Assembly: GCA_002350065.1 (NCBI GenBank)
Contig: DEDQ01000073.1
Location: forward strand, 15,867 to 21,637
Source: Ruminococcus flavefaciens
GTDB taxonomy: Bacteria > Bacillota > Clostridia > Oscillospirales > Ruminococcaceae
DNA: 5,771 nt
Direction: 5' to 3'
Positions 1 to 5,358 of the stretch are shown one piece after another (the stretch's first letter is position 1; every line of letters begins with the position of its first letter). The notes beneath the pieces are model-generated. The model searched no databases and was not told the origin of the DNA. It saw only the letters and a list, made by a program, of their open reading frames with translations. Position numbers and translations under genes: made by a program.

Positions 1-365
1 AGCTGCGAGAATAAGTAGCTCAGCTCAGTTTCGACGTTCTCGCAGGTGCTGTACCAGTCTGCAAGACTCTTTATCTGACGAAGCATAGCCGCAATGTCCA
101 TGAGGTCGCGGAGCGATATAACGGCTCCTGACTTCGCACGCTTTGCGGCAGTTGAGATGTCTTTGAAATTGTAAAAAGGCGGAGTTCCGAACTGTACCGA
201 GAGCATGAGAGCCTGATTGGTCTTGAGGTTCTCATTGCGGACTGTCTGGAGCTCCTTTATCGGACGCAGAGCAAGTGCCATTCGGCGAGTTTCGTCGTTT
301 GAAGCGTGCCCCGCGAGCATTTCGAGTATTTTGTCGAGTTCAAGTGTTTTTAAATATTTATCCAT
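1..365 (-). CDS. mutS2: MutS2 family protein, N-terminal part (runs off the left edge)
   Basis: The first 121 codons of a MutS2-type protein are present; the rest lies beyond position 1. The start reads MDKYLKTLELDKILEMLAGH, matching the family opening in which a short helix with Leu-Glu-hydrophobic-Lys is followed by a Gly-His-Ala segment. Further on, FGTPPFYNFKDIS (residues 59-71) corresponds to the family's G-x-x-P-F-x-x-x-x-D-I element, and SLRDLMDIAAMLRQIKSL (84-101) to the helical core. The MutS-type ATPase, coiled coil and C-terminal Smr nuclease expected of MutS2 are outside the window. MutS2 is known as an anti-recombination factor and, in Bacillus, as a sensor of collided ribosomes. 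The start lies 11 bases after the recO stop, so it is almost certainly co-transcribed. I see no good Shine-Dalgarno sequence in front of the ATG, so reinitiation after recO is likely. Confidence 0.9.
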   Translation of the reverse strand, partial: MDKYLKTLELDKILEMLAGHASNDETRRMALALRPIKELQTVRNENLKTNQALMLSVQFGTPPFYNFKDISTAAKRAKSGAVISLRDLMDIAAMLRQIKSLADWYSTCENVETELSYLFSQ

Positions 366-376
366 AACTGTAAGTA

Positions 377-1138
377 TCAAATCTGACCGCTCAAAAGCGA
401 GTGGTAGAAATCGAGTGTTTTAAAATTCCTTTCGAGGTGTGTGGTCAGGTAAAGCTCAGAAAAAAACGCAAGCTCGTCACCTGACTTTTCCGAGAGCCTG
501 AAATTGAAAATCCGCTCAAAATCAGCAAGAACGATATGTCTTACCGCTGAGAGCACCGGAAGCTCCATCGTGATGAAGCCTTCTCCGCCGGCAGAATCAA
601 AGCAGTCATCGCAGAGGAAATAGCCCTCTCTGACTGAAAAATGCAGCTTCTCTGGCTCGAATACTCCACATTCCCGACAGGCAAGCACGTCCGGCATGAA
701 TCCGATATCCGACATCAGCCTCAGCTCGAATATGCTTTTGAGGAGCTGCTCACTGCGTTTGCCGTTTTCGAGAAAATGCAGCGTATTCAGCAAAAGACGC
801 AGAACATTCCCGCTGTCGACACGTTCTGATACACAGAAGCGCAGGACTTCCGCGAAATATCCCGCGAGCGTGAGAGCTGTAAGCGAATTCCTGAGTCCGT
901 AAAAAATATGTAAAGGCTCTGCACTGTTCAGGCAGAGCCGTTCTCCTCGCTTATCATAGCAGAATCTCGAATACGCAAAAAGCTGCGTGGAACTGCCTGA
1001 CTTGCCGTTTATTTTGCGTGCTCCCCTGACCGAAAGCTCGATTATGCCCTTTTCACGGGTGAGCACGTCTATGAACTTGTCCTGCTCGCCGACGGGGCGC
1101 TCTTTCAGGACAATGCCTTCAACTATTGTCATTTTCAT
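377..1138 (-). CDS. recO: DNA repair protein RecO
   Basis: A 253-residue protein, the normal length for RecO. RecO binds single- and double-stranded DNA, anneals strands, and with RecR loads RecA onto SSB-coated DNA in the RecF pathway. The N-terminal OB fold (about residues 1-80) opens with the typical EGIVLKERPVGEQDKFIDVLT and includes the VRGARK segment (38-42 and beyond). A helical domain follows, with a zinc-finger of two Cys pairs, C154-x2-C157 and C176-x2-C179. The C-terminal LERNFKTLDFY (235-245) is a family-typical ending. The start at 1138 overlaps the end of the upstream yqzL gene by 20 bases. A second in-frame ATG two codons later (1130-1132) has better spacing from the only AAAGG-like ribosome site, so the true protein may be 251 residues. 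Confidence 0.96.
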   Translation of the reverse strand: MKMTIVEGIVLKERPVGEQDKFIDVLTREKGIIELSVRGARKINGKSGSSTQLFAYSRFCYDKRGERLCLNSAEPLHIFYGLRNSLTALTLAGYFAEVLRFCVSERVDSGNVLRLLLNTLHFLENGKRSEQLLKSIFELRLMSDIGFMPDVLACRECGVFEPEKLHFSVREGYFLCDDCFDSAGGEGFITMELPVLSAVRHIVLADFERIFNFRLSEKSGDELAFFSELYLTTHLERNFKTLDFYHSLLSGQI

Positions 1139-1220
1139 CAGCCTTTTGCGAGATATAGCGCAGGTAATCGCCCACGCTTCCGGTTTCGGTGAATCTCTCC
1201 CACAGTATCTCTTCTGTCAT
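1119..1220 (-). CDS. yqzL: YqzL-family small protein (33 residues)
   Basis: A very short gene in the era-recO gap. It encodes 33 residues beginning MTEEILWERFTETGSVGDYL. It resembles the Bacillus YqzL family, which also lies between era and recO and carries the pattern Trp-x-x-Phe-x-x-Thr-Gly-x-hydrophobic-x-x-Tyr-Leu; here the matching residues are W7, F10, T13-G14, Y19 and L20. The start has an excellent AGGAGG seven bases upstream (1228-1233). The 3' end overlaps the recO start by 20 bases in another frame, suggesting translational coupling. Bacillus YqzL is somewhat longer (about 47 residues as I recall), so this one is shortened at the C terminus. No molecular function is established to my knowledge. 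Family assignment rests on motif and position, not on a search. Confidence 0.85.
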   Translation of the reverse strand: MTEEILWERFTETGSVGDYLRYISQKADENDNS

Positions 1221-1227
1221 ATGACCG

Positions 1228-1233
1228 CCTCCT
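1228..1233 (-). promoter_or_regulatory. Strong ribosome binding site of yqzL
   Basis: On the minus strand this reads AGGAGG, seven bases before the ATG at 1218-1220. It is the best Shine-Dalgarno sequence in the operon and is the main non-homology reason to accept the 33-codon gene. It also fixes the start, since no other in-frame start is as well placed. Confidence 0.85.
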
Positions 1234-1274
1234 GAATTTATTATCAGCAGCTAAATGCGGCATATACATGGAAA

Positions 1275-2168
1275 TTATTTGTCAGAAAGACCGAAACTGC
1301 GGATAAGTCCCTCTCTGTTGCGCCAGTCTTCCTTGACCTTGACCCAGCATTTGAGATTGACCTTTATCTGGAAGAAGTCTTCGAGCTCGATACGTGCGGC
1401 TGTTGACGCTTTTTTCAGCATCGCTCCGCCCTTGCCGATGACGATGCCCTTGTGGGATTCCCTCTCGCAGTAAATAACTGCCGAAATATCGAGGATATCC
1501 TTGTCATCGCGCTCTTTCATCTCCTCTACGCCGACCGCGATGCCGTGCGGCACCTCGTCGCTGAGGAGCTCAAGGAGCTTCTCACGTATCATTTCCGCAG
1601 CAAGGACTTTTTCCGGCTGGTCGGTTATCATATCGTCAGGGAAGAAGTGAACGGACTCCTCCGAGAGCGAGATGAGCTCGTCAATGACTATGTCAACGCC
1701 GTTATTCTCGGTAACGCTGACCGGTATAACTGCCTTGAATTCGCATTTTGATGTAAGGTCAGCGATTACCGGAGCGAGCTCGTCCTTGTTTTTGAGCAGG
1801 TCTATCTTGTTTAAAACAAGTATCACCGGCATTTTCGACTTGTTGAGCGATTTCAGCAGGTCGAGCTCCTGAGAGTTTATCTTGCGGGTGCAGTCCTGTA
1901 CAAAAATCACAGCGTCGATGTCGCTTACGGACTCCCTGACAGTGTCGAGCATATGCTCGCTGAGCTTGTTTACGGGCTTGTGAAGTCCCGGTGTATCGAA
2001 GAAAACGAGCTGTACGTCGTCGATATTGCGGATACCTGTAATACGTGTGCGTGTGGTCTGTGGCTTACTGCTTACAGAGGCTATCTTCTCGCCGACTATC
2101 GCATTTAAAAGTGACGACTTGCCGGCATTCGTTCTTCCGGCAATGGTCACAAAGGCGGTTCTTGACAT
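1275..2168 (-). CDS. era: GTPase Era
   Basis: A 297-residue Era GTPase of normal length. Era binds the 3' end of 16S rRNA and checks late 30S subunit assembly. The GTPase domain shows G1 GRTNAGKS (11-18), switch-I TTRTRITG (38-45), G3 DTPG (58-61), G4 NKID (120-123) and a G5 region at PVSVTE (149-154), where the usual Ser-Ala is Ser-Val. The G1 loop has Thr in place of the commoner Pro and Ala in place of the commoner Val (GRPNVGKS), both conservative for P-loop function. The C-terminal KH domain contains IVIGKGG (242-248), whose GxxG loop binds the 16S tail. The start ATG overlaps the ybeY stop by one base (TAATG), with an AGGGAG at 2179-2184 inside ybeY. This is the standard partner of YbeY and shares its substrate. 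Confidence 0.98.
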   Translation of the reverse strand: MSRTAFVTIAGRTNAGKSSLLNAIVGEKIASVSSKPQTTRTRITGIRNIDDVQLVFFDTPGLHKPVNKLSEHMLDTVRESVSDIDAVIFVQDCTRKINSQELDLLKSLNKSKMPVILVLNKIDLLKNKDELAPVIADLTSKCEFKAVIPVSVTENNGVDIVIDELISLSEESVHFFPDDMITDQPEKVLAAEMIREKLLELLSDEVPHGIAVGVEEMKERDDKDILDISAVIYCERESHKGIVIGKGGAMLKKASTAARIELEDFFQIKVNLKCWVKVKEDWRNREGLIRSFGLSDK

Positions 2169-2680
2169 TATTCAGCTTCTCCCTGCGTTACGAAGGTCAC
2201 ATCACGGGAGATGCCGAGCTTTTCGAGGACTGATTCCTCTTTTTCCCTCATTATGCGCTGGTCGAGCTGGCTTGTCTCATGGTCGTAGCCGAGAAGATGA
2301 AGCATCGAATGAACGGTAAGGAAACCGACCTCACGCTCGAGCGAGTGTCCGAAGTTCTGTGCCTGCTTTACAGCTGTTTCAAGCGAGATAACAACGTCTC
2401 CGAGCTGAACAGCTCCGGTCTCGGGATTCACCTCAACTGTGCCGTCCTCGCCCGTGAGCGGGAACGAGAGAACATCAGTTACGCTGTCTTTGTTCCTGTA
2501 TATCTTGTTGAGGTTCTTTATCTCATTATTGCTTACGAAAGAAACGCTTACCTCAGCGTCCTTGCCGAATTTTTCTGTCGTGAGGACTGCCTGACAGCAT
2601 CTTCTGATAAGGAGCCTTATTCCTACAGGGACCTTCACCTCTGACTGATTATTTTTAACGTATACCTTAAGCTTAGGCAT
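2168..2680 (-). CDS. ybeY: Endoribonuclease YbeY (rRNA maturation factor)
   Basis: A 170-residue YbeY protein, a zinc-dependent single-strand endoribonuclease needed for 16S rRNA 3'-end maturation and 70S quality control. The metal site is the classic H-x3-H-x5-H: H124, H128 and H134 within VHSMLHLLGYDHE. Also present are the family's conserved NKIYRNKDSVTDVLSFP (58-74), containing the conserved Arg at position 62, and QLGDVVIS (92-99). The reading frame is open for 35 codons further upstream, but I chose the ATG at 2678-2680: it begins MPKLKVYVKNN as expected for the family, has GGGAG eight bases upstream (2689-2693), and the extra upstream codons lie entirely within phoH. It overlaps the end of phoH by eight bases and the era start by one. 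PhoH and Era are its known functional partners. Confidence 0.97.
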   Translation of the reverse strand: MPKLKVYVKNNQSEVKVPVGIRLLIRRCCQAVLTTEKFGKDAEVSVSFVSNNEIKNLNKIYRNKDSVTDVLSFPLTGEDGTVEVNPETGAVQLGDVVISLETAVKQAQNFGHSLEREVGFLTVHSMLHLLGYDHETSQLDQRIMREKEESVLEKLGISRDVTFVTQGEAE

Positions 2681-3641
2681 GGTTTTTTCTCCCTTCGTTG
2701 AATTTATCATATGCTTTGATAATGTCCTGCACGAGCTTATGGCGCACGACATCTTTTTCCGTAAATCTGTGAATGTCGATATCATCTATGCCTTTAAGTA
2801 TCTTCATCGCCTCGACAAGACCCGATTTTCTCGCGTCGGGGAGGTCTATCTGAGTGATATCGCCTGTTATTACCATTCGGCTGTCGTTTCCGAGACGGGT
2901 AAGAAACATCTTTATCTGCTCTGAGGTCGTATTCTGTGCCTCGTCAAGGATTATGAACGCTTCGTCGAGGGTTCGTCCGCGCATATATGCGAGCGGAGCG
3001 ACTTCGATTATGCCCTTTTCCATGTAGCGTGAGAAGCTCTCGGCGCCGAACATATCGAAAAGAGCGTCATACAGCGGACGCAGATAAGGGTCTACCTTAT
3101 CCTGCATATCTCCCGGAAGAAAGCCCAGCTTTTCGCCTGCTTCAACTGCGGGACGGGTAAGGATTATCTTCTTGACCCTGTGCTCGCGGAAAGCCTTTAC
3201 AGCCATTGCAACTGCAAGATAGGTCTTACCGGTTCCGGCGGGACCGATACCAAGCACTATCGTATTATTCTTTATCGAATCAAGATAACGCTTCTGTCCG
3301 ACGGTGCGCGGACGGACTATCTTGCCTGATGATGTAAGACATATGCCGTCGCCGCCGAGCTCTTCGAGCTCCTTTTCGATGCCGTCAGCCACCATTGATG
3401 TGACATATCGGATAGTCTGCTCGCTGAGGGGCTGTCCCTTCCCGCTCATGCGAAGCAGAGCTTCAAGGGCTTTTGCGGCGTCGCTGATGGCAGGTTCATC
3501 GCCGATTATTTTCAGGTCGCCGTCACGGCTTACAACTGTGACGTTATACTGCTTCTGTATATTGCTGACGTTTCCGTCAAGCTGACCAAATAATGCGGAG
3601 AGCTGTTCTGCATTCTCAACATGGACCTTTTTTTCCGCCAT
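2673..3641 (-). CDS. phoH: PhoH-family ATPase (PhoH/YbeZ type)
   Basis: A 322-residue cytoplasmic ATPase of the PhoH/PhoL (YbeZ) type, usual length for the family. The first 110 residues or so form the family's KH-like N-terminal region. The P-loop ATPase follows, with Walker A GPAGTGKT (133-140), the TRPAVEAGEKLGFLPGD block (162-178), Walker B FIILDEAQN (229-237) and MVITGDITQIDLP (256-268). Members are suspected RNA-linked helicase-like ATPases; YbeZ physically and functionally pairs with YbeY in rRNA processing, consistent with ybeY directly downstream. The start is set by AGGGG seven bases before the ATG and by a TGATG overlap of one base with the CYTH stop. The name phoH derives from a phosphate-regulated E. 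coli homologue; I see no clear Pho box here. Confidence 0.96.
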   Translation of the reverse strand: MAEKKVHVENAEQLSALFGQLDGNVSNIQKQYNVTVVSRDGDLKIIGDEPAISDAAKALEALLRMSGKGQPLSEQTIRYVTSMVADGIEKELEELGGDGICLTSSGKIVRPRTVGQKRYLDSIKNNTIVLGIGPAGTGKTYLAVAMAVKAFREHRVKKIILTRPAVEAGEKLGFLPGDMQDKVDPYLRPLYDALFDMFGAESFSRYMEKGIIEVAPLAYMRGRTLDEAFIILDEAQNTTSEQIKMFLTRLGNDSRMVITGDITQIDLPDARKSGLVEAMKILKGIDDIDIHRFTEKDVVRHKLVQDIIKAYDKFNEGRKNHA

Positions 3642-4171
3642 CAGTTATCCCCTTTCGCTGCATATGCATCAGCAGGAAAGCTTCCGGCATTTGCAAGTGC
3701 AGAATTTGAATATTCTCTTTCGCCCGTGACCTCACGGATAACCTCAACGTTATCGGGGAGGTAAACGGCCTGTTCGGGGTCTGAAAGCTCAAGCTCCATT
3801 ATCGCGAGCTCACGCGAAAAAGAGTAGGTATCAAGCTCAAAAAGCTGTTTTCTGAACTCAAAACAGAAACGAGCCTTGACTACGGGAGCAAGCTCCGGCT
3901 TTTTCTCTTTAAGCAGAGTCTCGTATTCGTCCTGAGTTATACTGCGCTCGTCCTCGTCACGGACCATTGCGCTGCGGAATATCTTTTCCGTATAGGTATA
4001 GCTCAGTCTGCCGTTTTCAGTGATACTGCGGACGCGACGCTGAGAGCCGTTCCCTCCGTCTGAGAGATAGGTCTGAACAATGTCGATACGCCGTTTCACA
4101 TCAAGTGCGGAAGTATCAGGGAACCTTACGAGATATTTTCTCTCGATCTCTAAATTAGCCGTTTTATTCAC
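3641..4171 (-). CDS. CYTH-domain protein, probable inorganic triphosphatase
   Basis: A 176-residue single-domain CYTH (triphosphate tunnel metalloenzyme) protein. The signature ExExK is E8-I-E10-R-K12 in LEIERKYLV near the N terminus. The basic and acidic residues of the tunnel follow: RRVRS (45-49), YTEK (60-63), the EDER stretch (73-76), VVKARF (97-102), FELD (111-114) and MELEL (125-129). Small bacterial CYTH proteins of this size hydrolyse tripolyphosphate or nucleoside triphosphates with a divalent metal; the substrate here cannot be read from sequence. The frame is open upstream to a TTG at 4297, but that start lies upstream of a perfect sigma-A promoter, so it is rejected. GTG 4169-4171 is the best in-frame start after the promoter, yet its GGAG (4173-4176) is only one base away. 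The exact start is therefore uncertain; the domain is not. It is the first gene of the operon and overlaps phoH by one base. Confidence 0.85.
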   Translation of the reverse strand: MNKTANLEIERKYLVRFPDTSALDVKRRIDIVQTYLSDGGNGSQRRVRSITENGRLSYTYTEKIFRSAMVRDEDERSITQDEYETLLKEKKPELAPVVKARFCFEFRKQLFELDTYSFSRELAIMELELSDPEQAVYLPDNVEVIREVTGEREYSNSALANAGSFPADAYAAKGDN

Positions 4172-4234
4172 ACTCCAAAAAAATAAGGATCGCAGGTCCG
4201 AAAAGCGGGCATAACTTGCCCATGATCGACCCAC
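4172..4234 (-). promoter_or_regulatory. Structured 5' leader of the CYTH-phoH-ybeY-era operon
   Basis: This is the predicted untranslated leader, from an expected transcription start near 4234 to the CYTH start. It contains a perfect hairpin GGGCA-AGTTA-TGCCC (4207-4221). It also has two competing outer pairings: GGTC with GACC, or GGTCG with CGATCC around one bulged base. The second is followed directly by a T-rich run (TTATTTTTTT, about 4177-4186), so it resembles a weak intrinsic terminator just before the GGAG. The hairpin and T run are visible; an attenuator role is inference. I do not recognise a known riboswitch class. Confidence 0.4.
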
Positions 4235-4240
4235 AATCCT

Positions 4241-4269
4241 ATTATATATCTTTTTTTGATTATTGTCAA
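4241..4269 (-). promoter_or_regulatory. Consensus sigma-A promoter of the CYTH-led operon
   Basis: On the minus strand a perfect -35 TTGACA (4264-4269) and a perfect -10 TATAAT (4241-4246) are separated by 17 bases. The flanks are A/T-rich, with a T run just upstream that could act as an UP-like element. The start of transcription should lie near 4234. All operon genes down to mutS2 can be served from here, since no comparable promoter is seen in the later junctions. Confidence 0.9.
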
Positions 4270-4297
4270 CAAAAAAACACGGTATTAAGCGCGACAA

Positions 4298-4359
4298 AAT
4301 GATAAATCTTCATAGTTTTTTTATATGGAGATATATTTCAACAATAAACCTCCGTCATT
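4298..4359 (-). other. Short intergenic spacer without a clear terminator
   Basis: This AT-rich stretch follows the stop of the kinase-like gene. An imperfect hairpin with GGAG/CTCC at its base can form (about 4326-4352), but on the minus strand it is followed by A residues and not by a T run, so it is not a convincing intrinsic terminator. Read-through into the downstream operon is possible. Confidence 0.4.
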
Positions 4360-5133
4360 TTATATAAAATTTTCTTCGTTGATATCACGCAGCAAAACAT
4401 TAAAAAGTGAGAATTTTCCGGCATCATAGGTGCTTATCGAGGCATTGAACTCACATTCGTCAGCAAGCTGTCTATTATTAAAGTATATAACCAGCTTAGC
4501 AGGTGTAAGCTCATATGTGTCGGCATATTTACTAACAAAAAGCTTCACAATGTCCTCGGTATGACCACAGATGAAATCGGGCATTTTCGACTGATGAGGC
4601 TTGTCTCCGGTCTCAGCAGAAACAGAAATATAACACTTATCAGCTCCGCCGCAGCATATCCTGATATCACTTGCTCCGTCCGAGACAGCGCCGCGAATAA
4701 AGCTCAGCAGCACAAACGTAAGCAGCTCCTCGGGGATGTCAATATAAAAGTCGTCGGCGCACTCAGAAATCACACTCCTGCCGTTTCCAAGTGAAGCCGA
4801 GCATCGCTCTGCTATGTCCTTAATATATGAAGAGGCGCATATCGAAGTCTTTTCGCTCTCAGAGCTAACAAGCGCCGAAAGGAAACTGTACAGCTCGGAT
4901 ACCTGCATGAGACGGCAGCACATCGACATTATACTGTTTACACTTCGTTCGGTATCATATAAAGATGACTGCTCCATATCCTCCGACGGAACCGCTCCGC
5001 GCTGAGAAAGCAGAAGCTCACACTCGGCAGATATCCTCGATACGGCATAGCGTATAGAGCCGTCATTAGACGAGAGATACTCGCTTATAAGCGGGTCATC
5101 GAATATGCCAAAACCGTCATTATTCTCCTTCAT
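4360..5133 (-). CDS. Histidine-kinase-like protein with degenerate DHp and ATPase motifs
   Basis: A 257-residue soluble protein with no signal peptide or membrane segment. I do not recognise a named gene, but its layout follows a histidine-kinase core. IRYAVSRISAECELL (27-41) aligns without gaps to the H-box helix (H-D-L-R-T-P-L-T-x-I-x-x-x-x-E-L-L), with Gly25 where the phospho-acceptor His belongs. RLMQVSELYSFLSALVSSES (74-93) matches the second DHp helix. ELLTFVLLSFIRGAVSDG (136-153) matches the N-box helix with Gly148 in place of the Asn. VSAETGDK (171-178) resembles a broken G1 box, and GHTEDIVKLFVSKY (190-203) a G2 box lacking its second Gly. KLVIYFNN (213-220) resembles the closing strand. 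It contains 11 cysteines. The start at 5133 is chosen over an upstream ATG at 5151 because AGGAGG sits seven bases before it. It is probably a pseudokinase or scaffold; no partner regulator is in view. Confidence 0.7.
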   Translation of the reverse strand: MKENNDGFGIFDDPLISEYLSSNDGSIRYAVSRISAECELLLSQRGAVPSEDMEQSSLYDTERSVNSIMSMCCRLMQVSELYSFLSALVSSESEKTSICASSYIKDIAERCSASLGNGRSVISECADDFYIDIPEELLTFVLLSFIRGAVSDGASDIRICCGGADKCYISVSAETGDKPHQSKMPDFICGHTEDIVKLFVSKYADTYELTPAKLVIYFNNRQLADECEFNASISTYDAGKFSLFNVLLRDINEENFI

Positions 5134-5140
5134 GCAGTCA

Positions 5141-5146
5141 CCTCCT
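5141..5146 (-). promoter_or_regulatory. Ribosome binding site that fixes the kinase-like gene start
   Basis: AGGAGG on the minus strand, seven bases before the ATG at 5131-5133. The alternative ATG at 5149-5151 lies upstream of this site and only a few bases from the expected transcription start, so it is unlikely to be used. Confidence 0.85.
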
Positions 5147-5162
5147 GTCATTTCACTATACT

Positions 5163-5191
5163 ATTATACAACATTTCTAACTGAAAGTGAA
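5163..5191 (-). promoter_or_regulatory. Sigma-A promoter of the histidine-kinase-like gene
   Basis: On the minus strand a perfect -10 TATAAT (5163-5168) lies 17 bases from a -35-like TTCACT (5186-5191, four of six consensus bases). The expected start near 5156 gives a leader of only about 20 bases that carries the ribosome site. The promoter fires away from the gap promoter. Confidence 0.7.
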
Positions 5192-5296
5192 TTATTTATC
5201 AGCAGAACCCTCATCGAAAATTATCCAAAGTTTCCAAGAAATATTTATGCAAGCTGCACATTTCGCAAAAAATCTGATAATTTTTTATCTAACCAC
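5192..5296. other. AT-rich core between divergent promoters
   Basis: This stretch lies between the -35 elements of the kinase-like gene and gap. I see no open reading frame with a ribosome site. It holds an AT-rich inverted repeat, AAAAAAT-CTGATA-ATTTTTT (5267-5286), with a nested GATAA-TTTT-TTATC (5276-5289) just upstream of the gap -35. This could be a regulator site, an UP-like element or simply composition. I do not see a clear Rex, CcpA or CggR operator. Confidence 0.4.
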
Positions 5297-5325
5297 TTGC
5301 AATATTTTCCGCTTTGCGGTATAAT
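5297..5325 (+). promoter_or_regulatory. Sigma-A promoter of gap
   Basis: A -35 TTGCAA (5297-5302, four of six consensus bases) and a perfect -10 TATAAT (5320-5325) are separated by 17 bases. Transcription should start near 5332, leaving a leader of about 27 bases. The spacer ends in a perfect small palindrome that abuts the -10. Confidence 0.85.
5309..5319. repeat. Perfect palindrome CCGC-TTT-GCGG in the gap promoter spacer
   Basis: Two perfect four-base GC arms around three T residues directly abut the -10 hexamer of gap, within otherwise very AT-rich DNA. The position would suit an operator whose occupation blocks RNA polymerase. It is short, so chance cannot be excluded. Confidence 0.4.
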
Positions 5326-5342
5326 ATAAATATAAATTTTTT

Positions 5343-5348
5343 AGGAGG
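5343..5348 (+). promoter_or_regulatory. Ribosome binding site of gap
   Basis: A full AGGAGG (continued as AGGAGGT) lies ten bases before the gap ATG at 5359-5361, as expected for a highly expressed glycolytic gene. Confidence 0.9.
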
Positions 5349-5358
5349 TAATTTTCCA

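Noticed and set aside
1240..1268. Possible internal promoter before yqzL (GATAAT with TGTATA 17 bases upstream)
   Set aside because: The -35 matches only three of six consensus bases and there is no proper extended -10, so it is no better than chance in AT-rich spacer DNA.
1138..1269. 43-codon basic ORF in another frame across yqzL, ending in TGATG at the recO start
   Set aside because: It has no clear Shine-Dalgarno, is very rich in Arg, and overlaps the frame that carries the YqzL motif and the strong ribosome site. The TGATG contact with recO looks coincidental.
1452..1751. 99-codon plus-strand ORF opposite era
   Set aside because: It is antisense to the conserved GTPase and KH domains with no supporting signals.
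2279..2644. 121-codon plus-strand ORF opposite ybeY
   Set aside because: It is antisense to a well-conserved gene, with no ribosome site or recognisable domain; it is a shadow of codon bias on the other strand.
2681..2785. 35-codon upstream extension of ybeY
   Set aside because: It lies wholly inside phoH, has no homology to YbeY, and the ATG at 2678-2680 has a good ribosome site and the family's usual first residues.
4172..4297. N-terminal extension of the CYTH ORF starting at TTG 4295-4297
   Set aside because: It reads across a perfect TTGACA-17-TATAAT promoter, precedes the expected transcript start and places 42 unrelated residues before the ExExK motif, which normally lies at the very N terminus.
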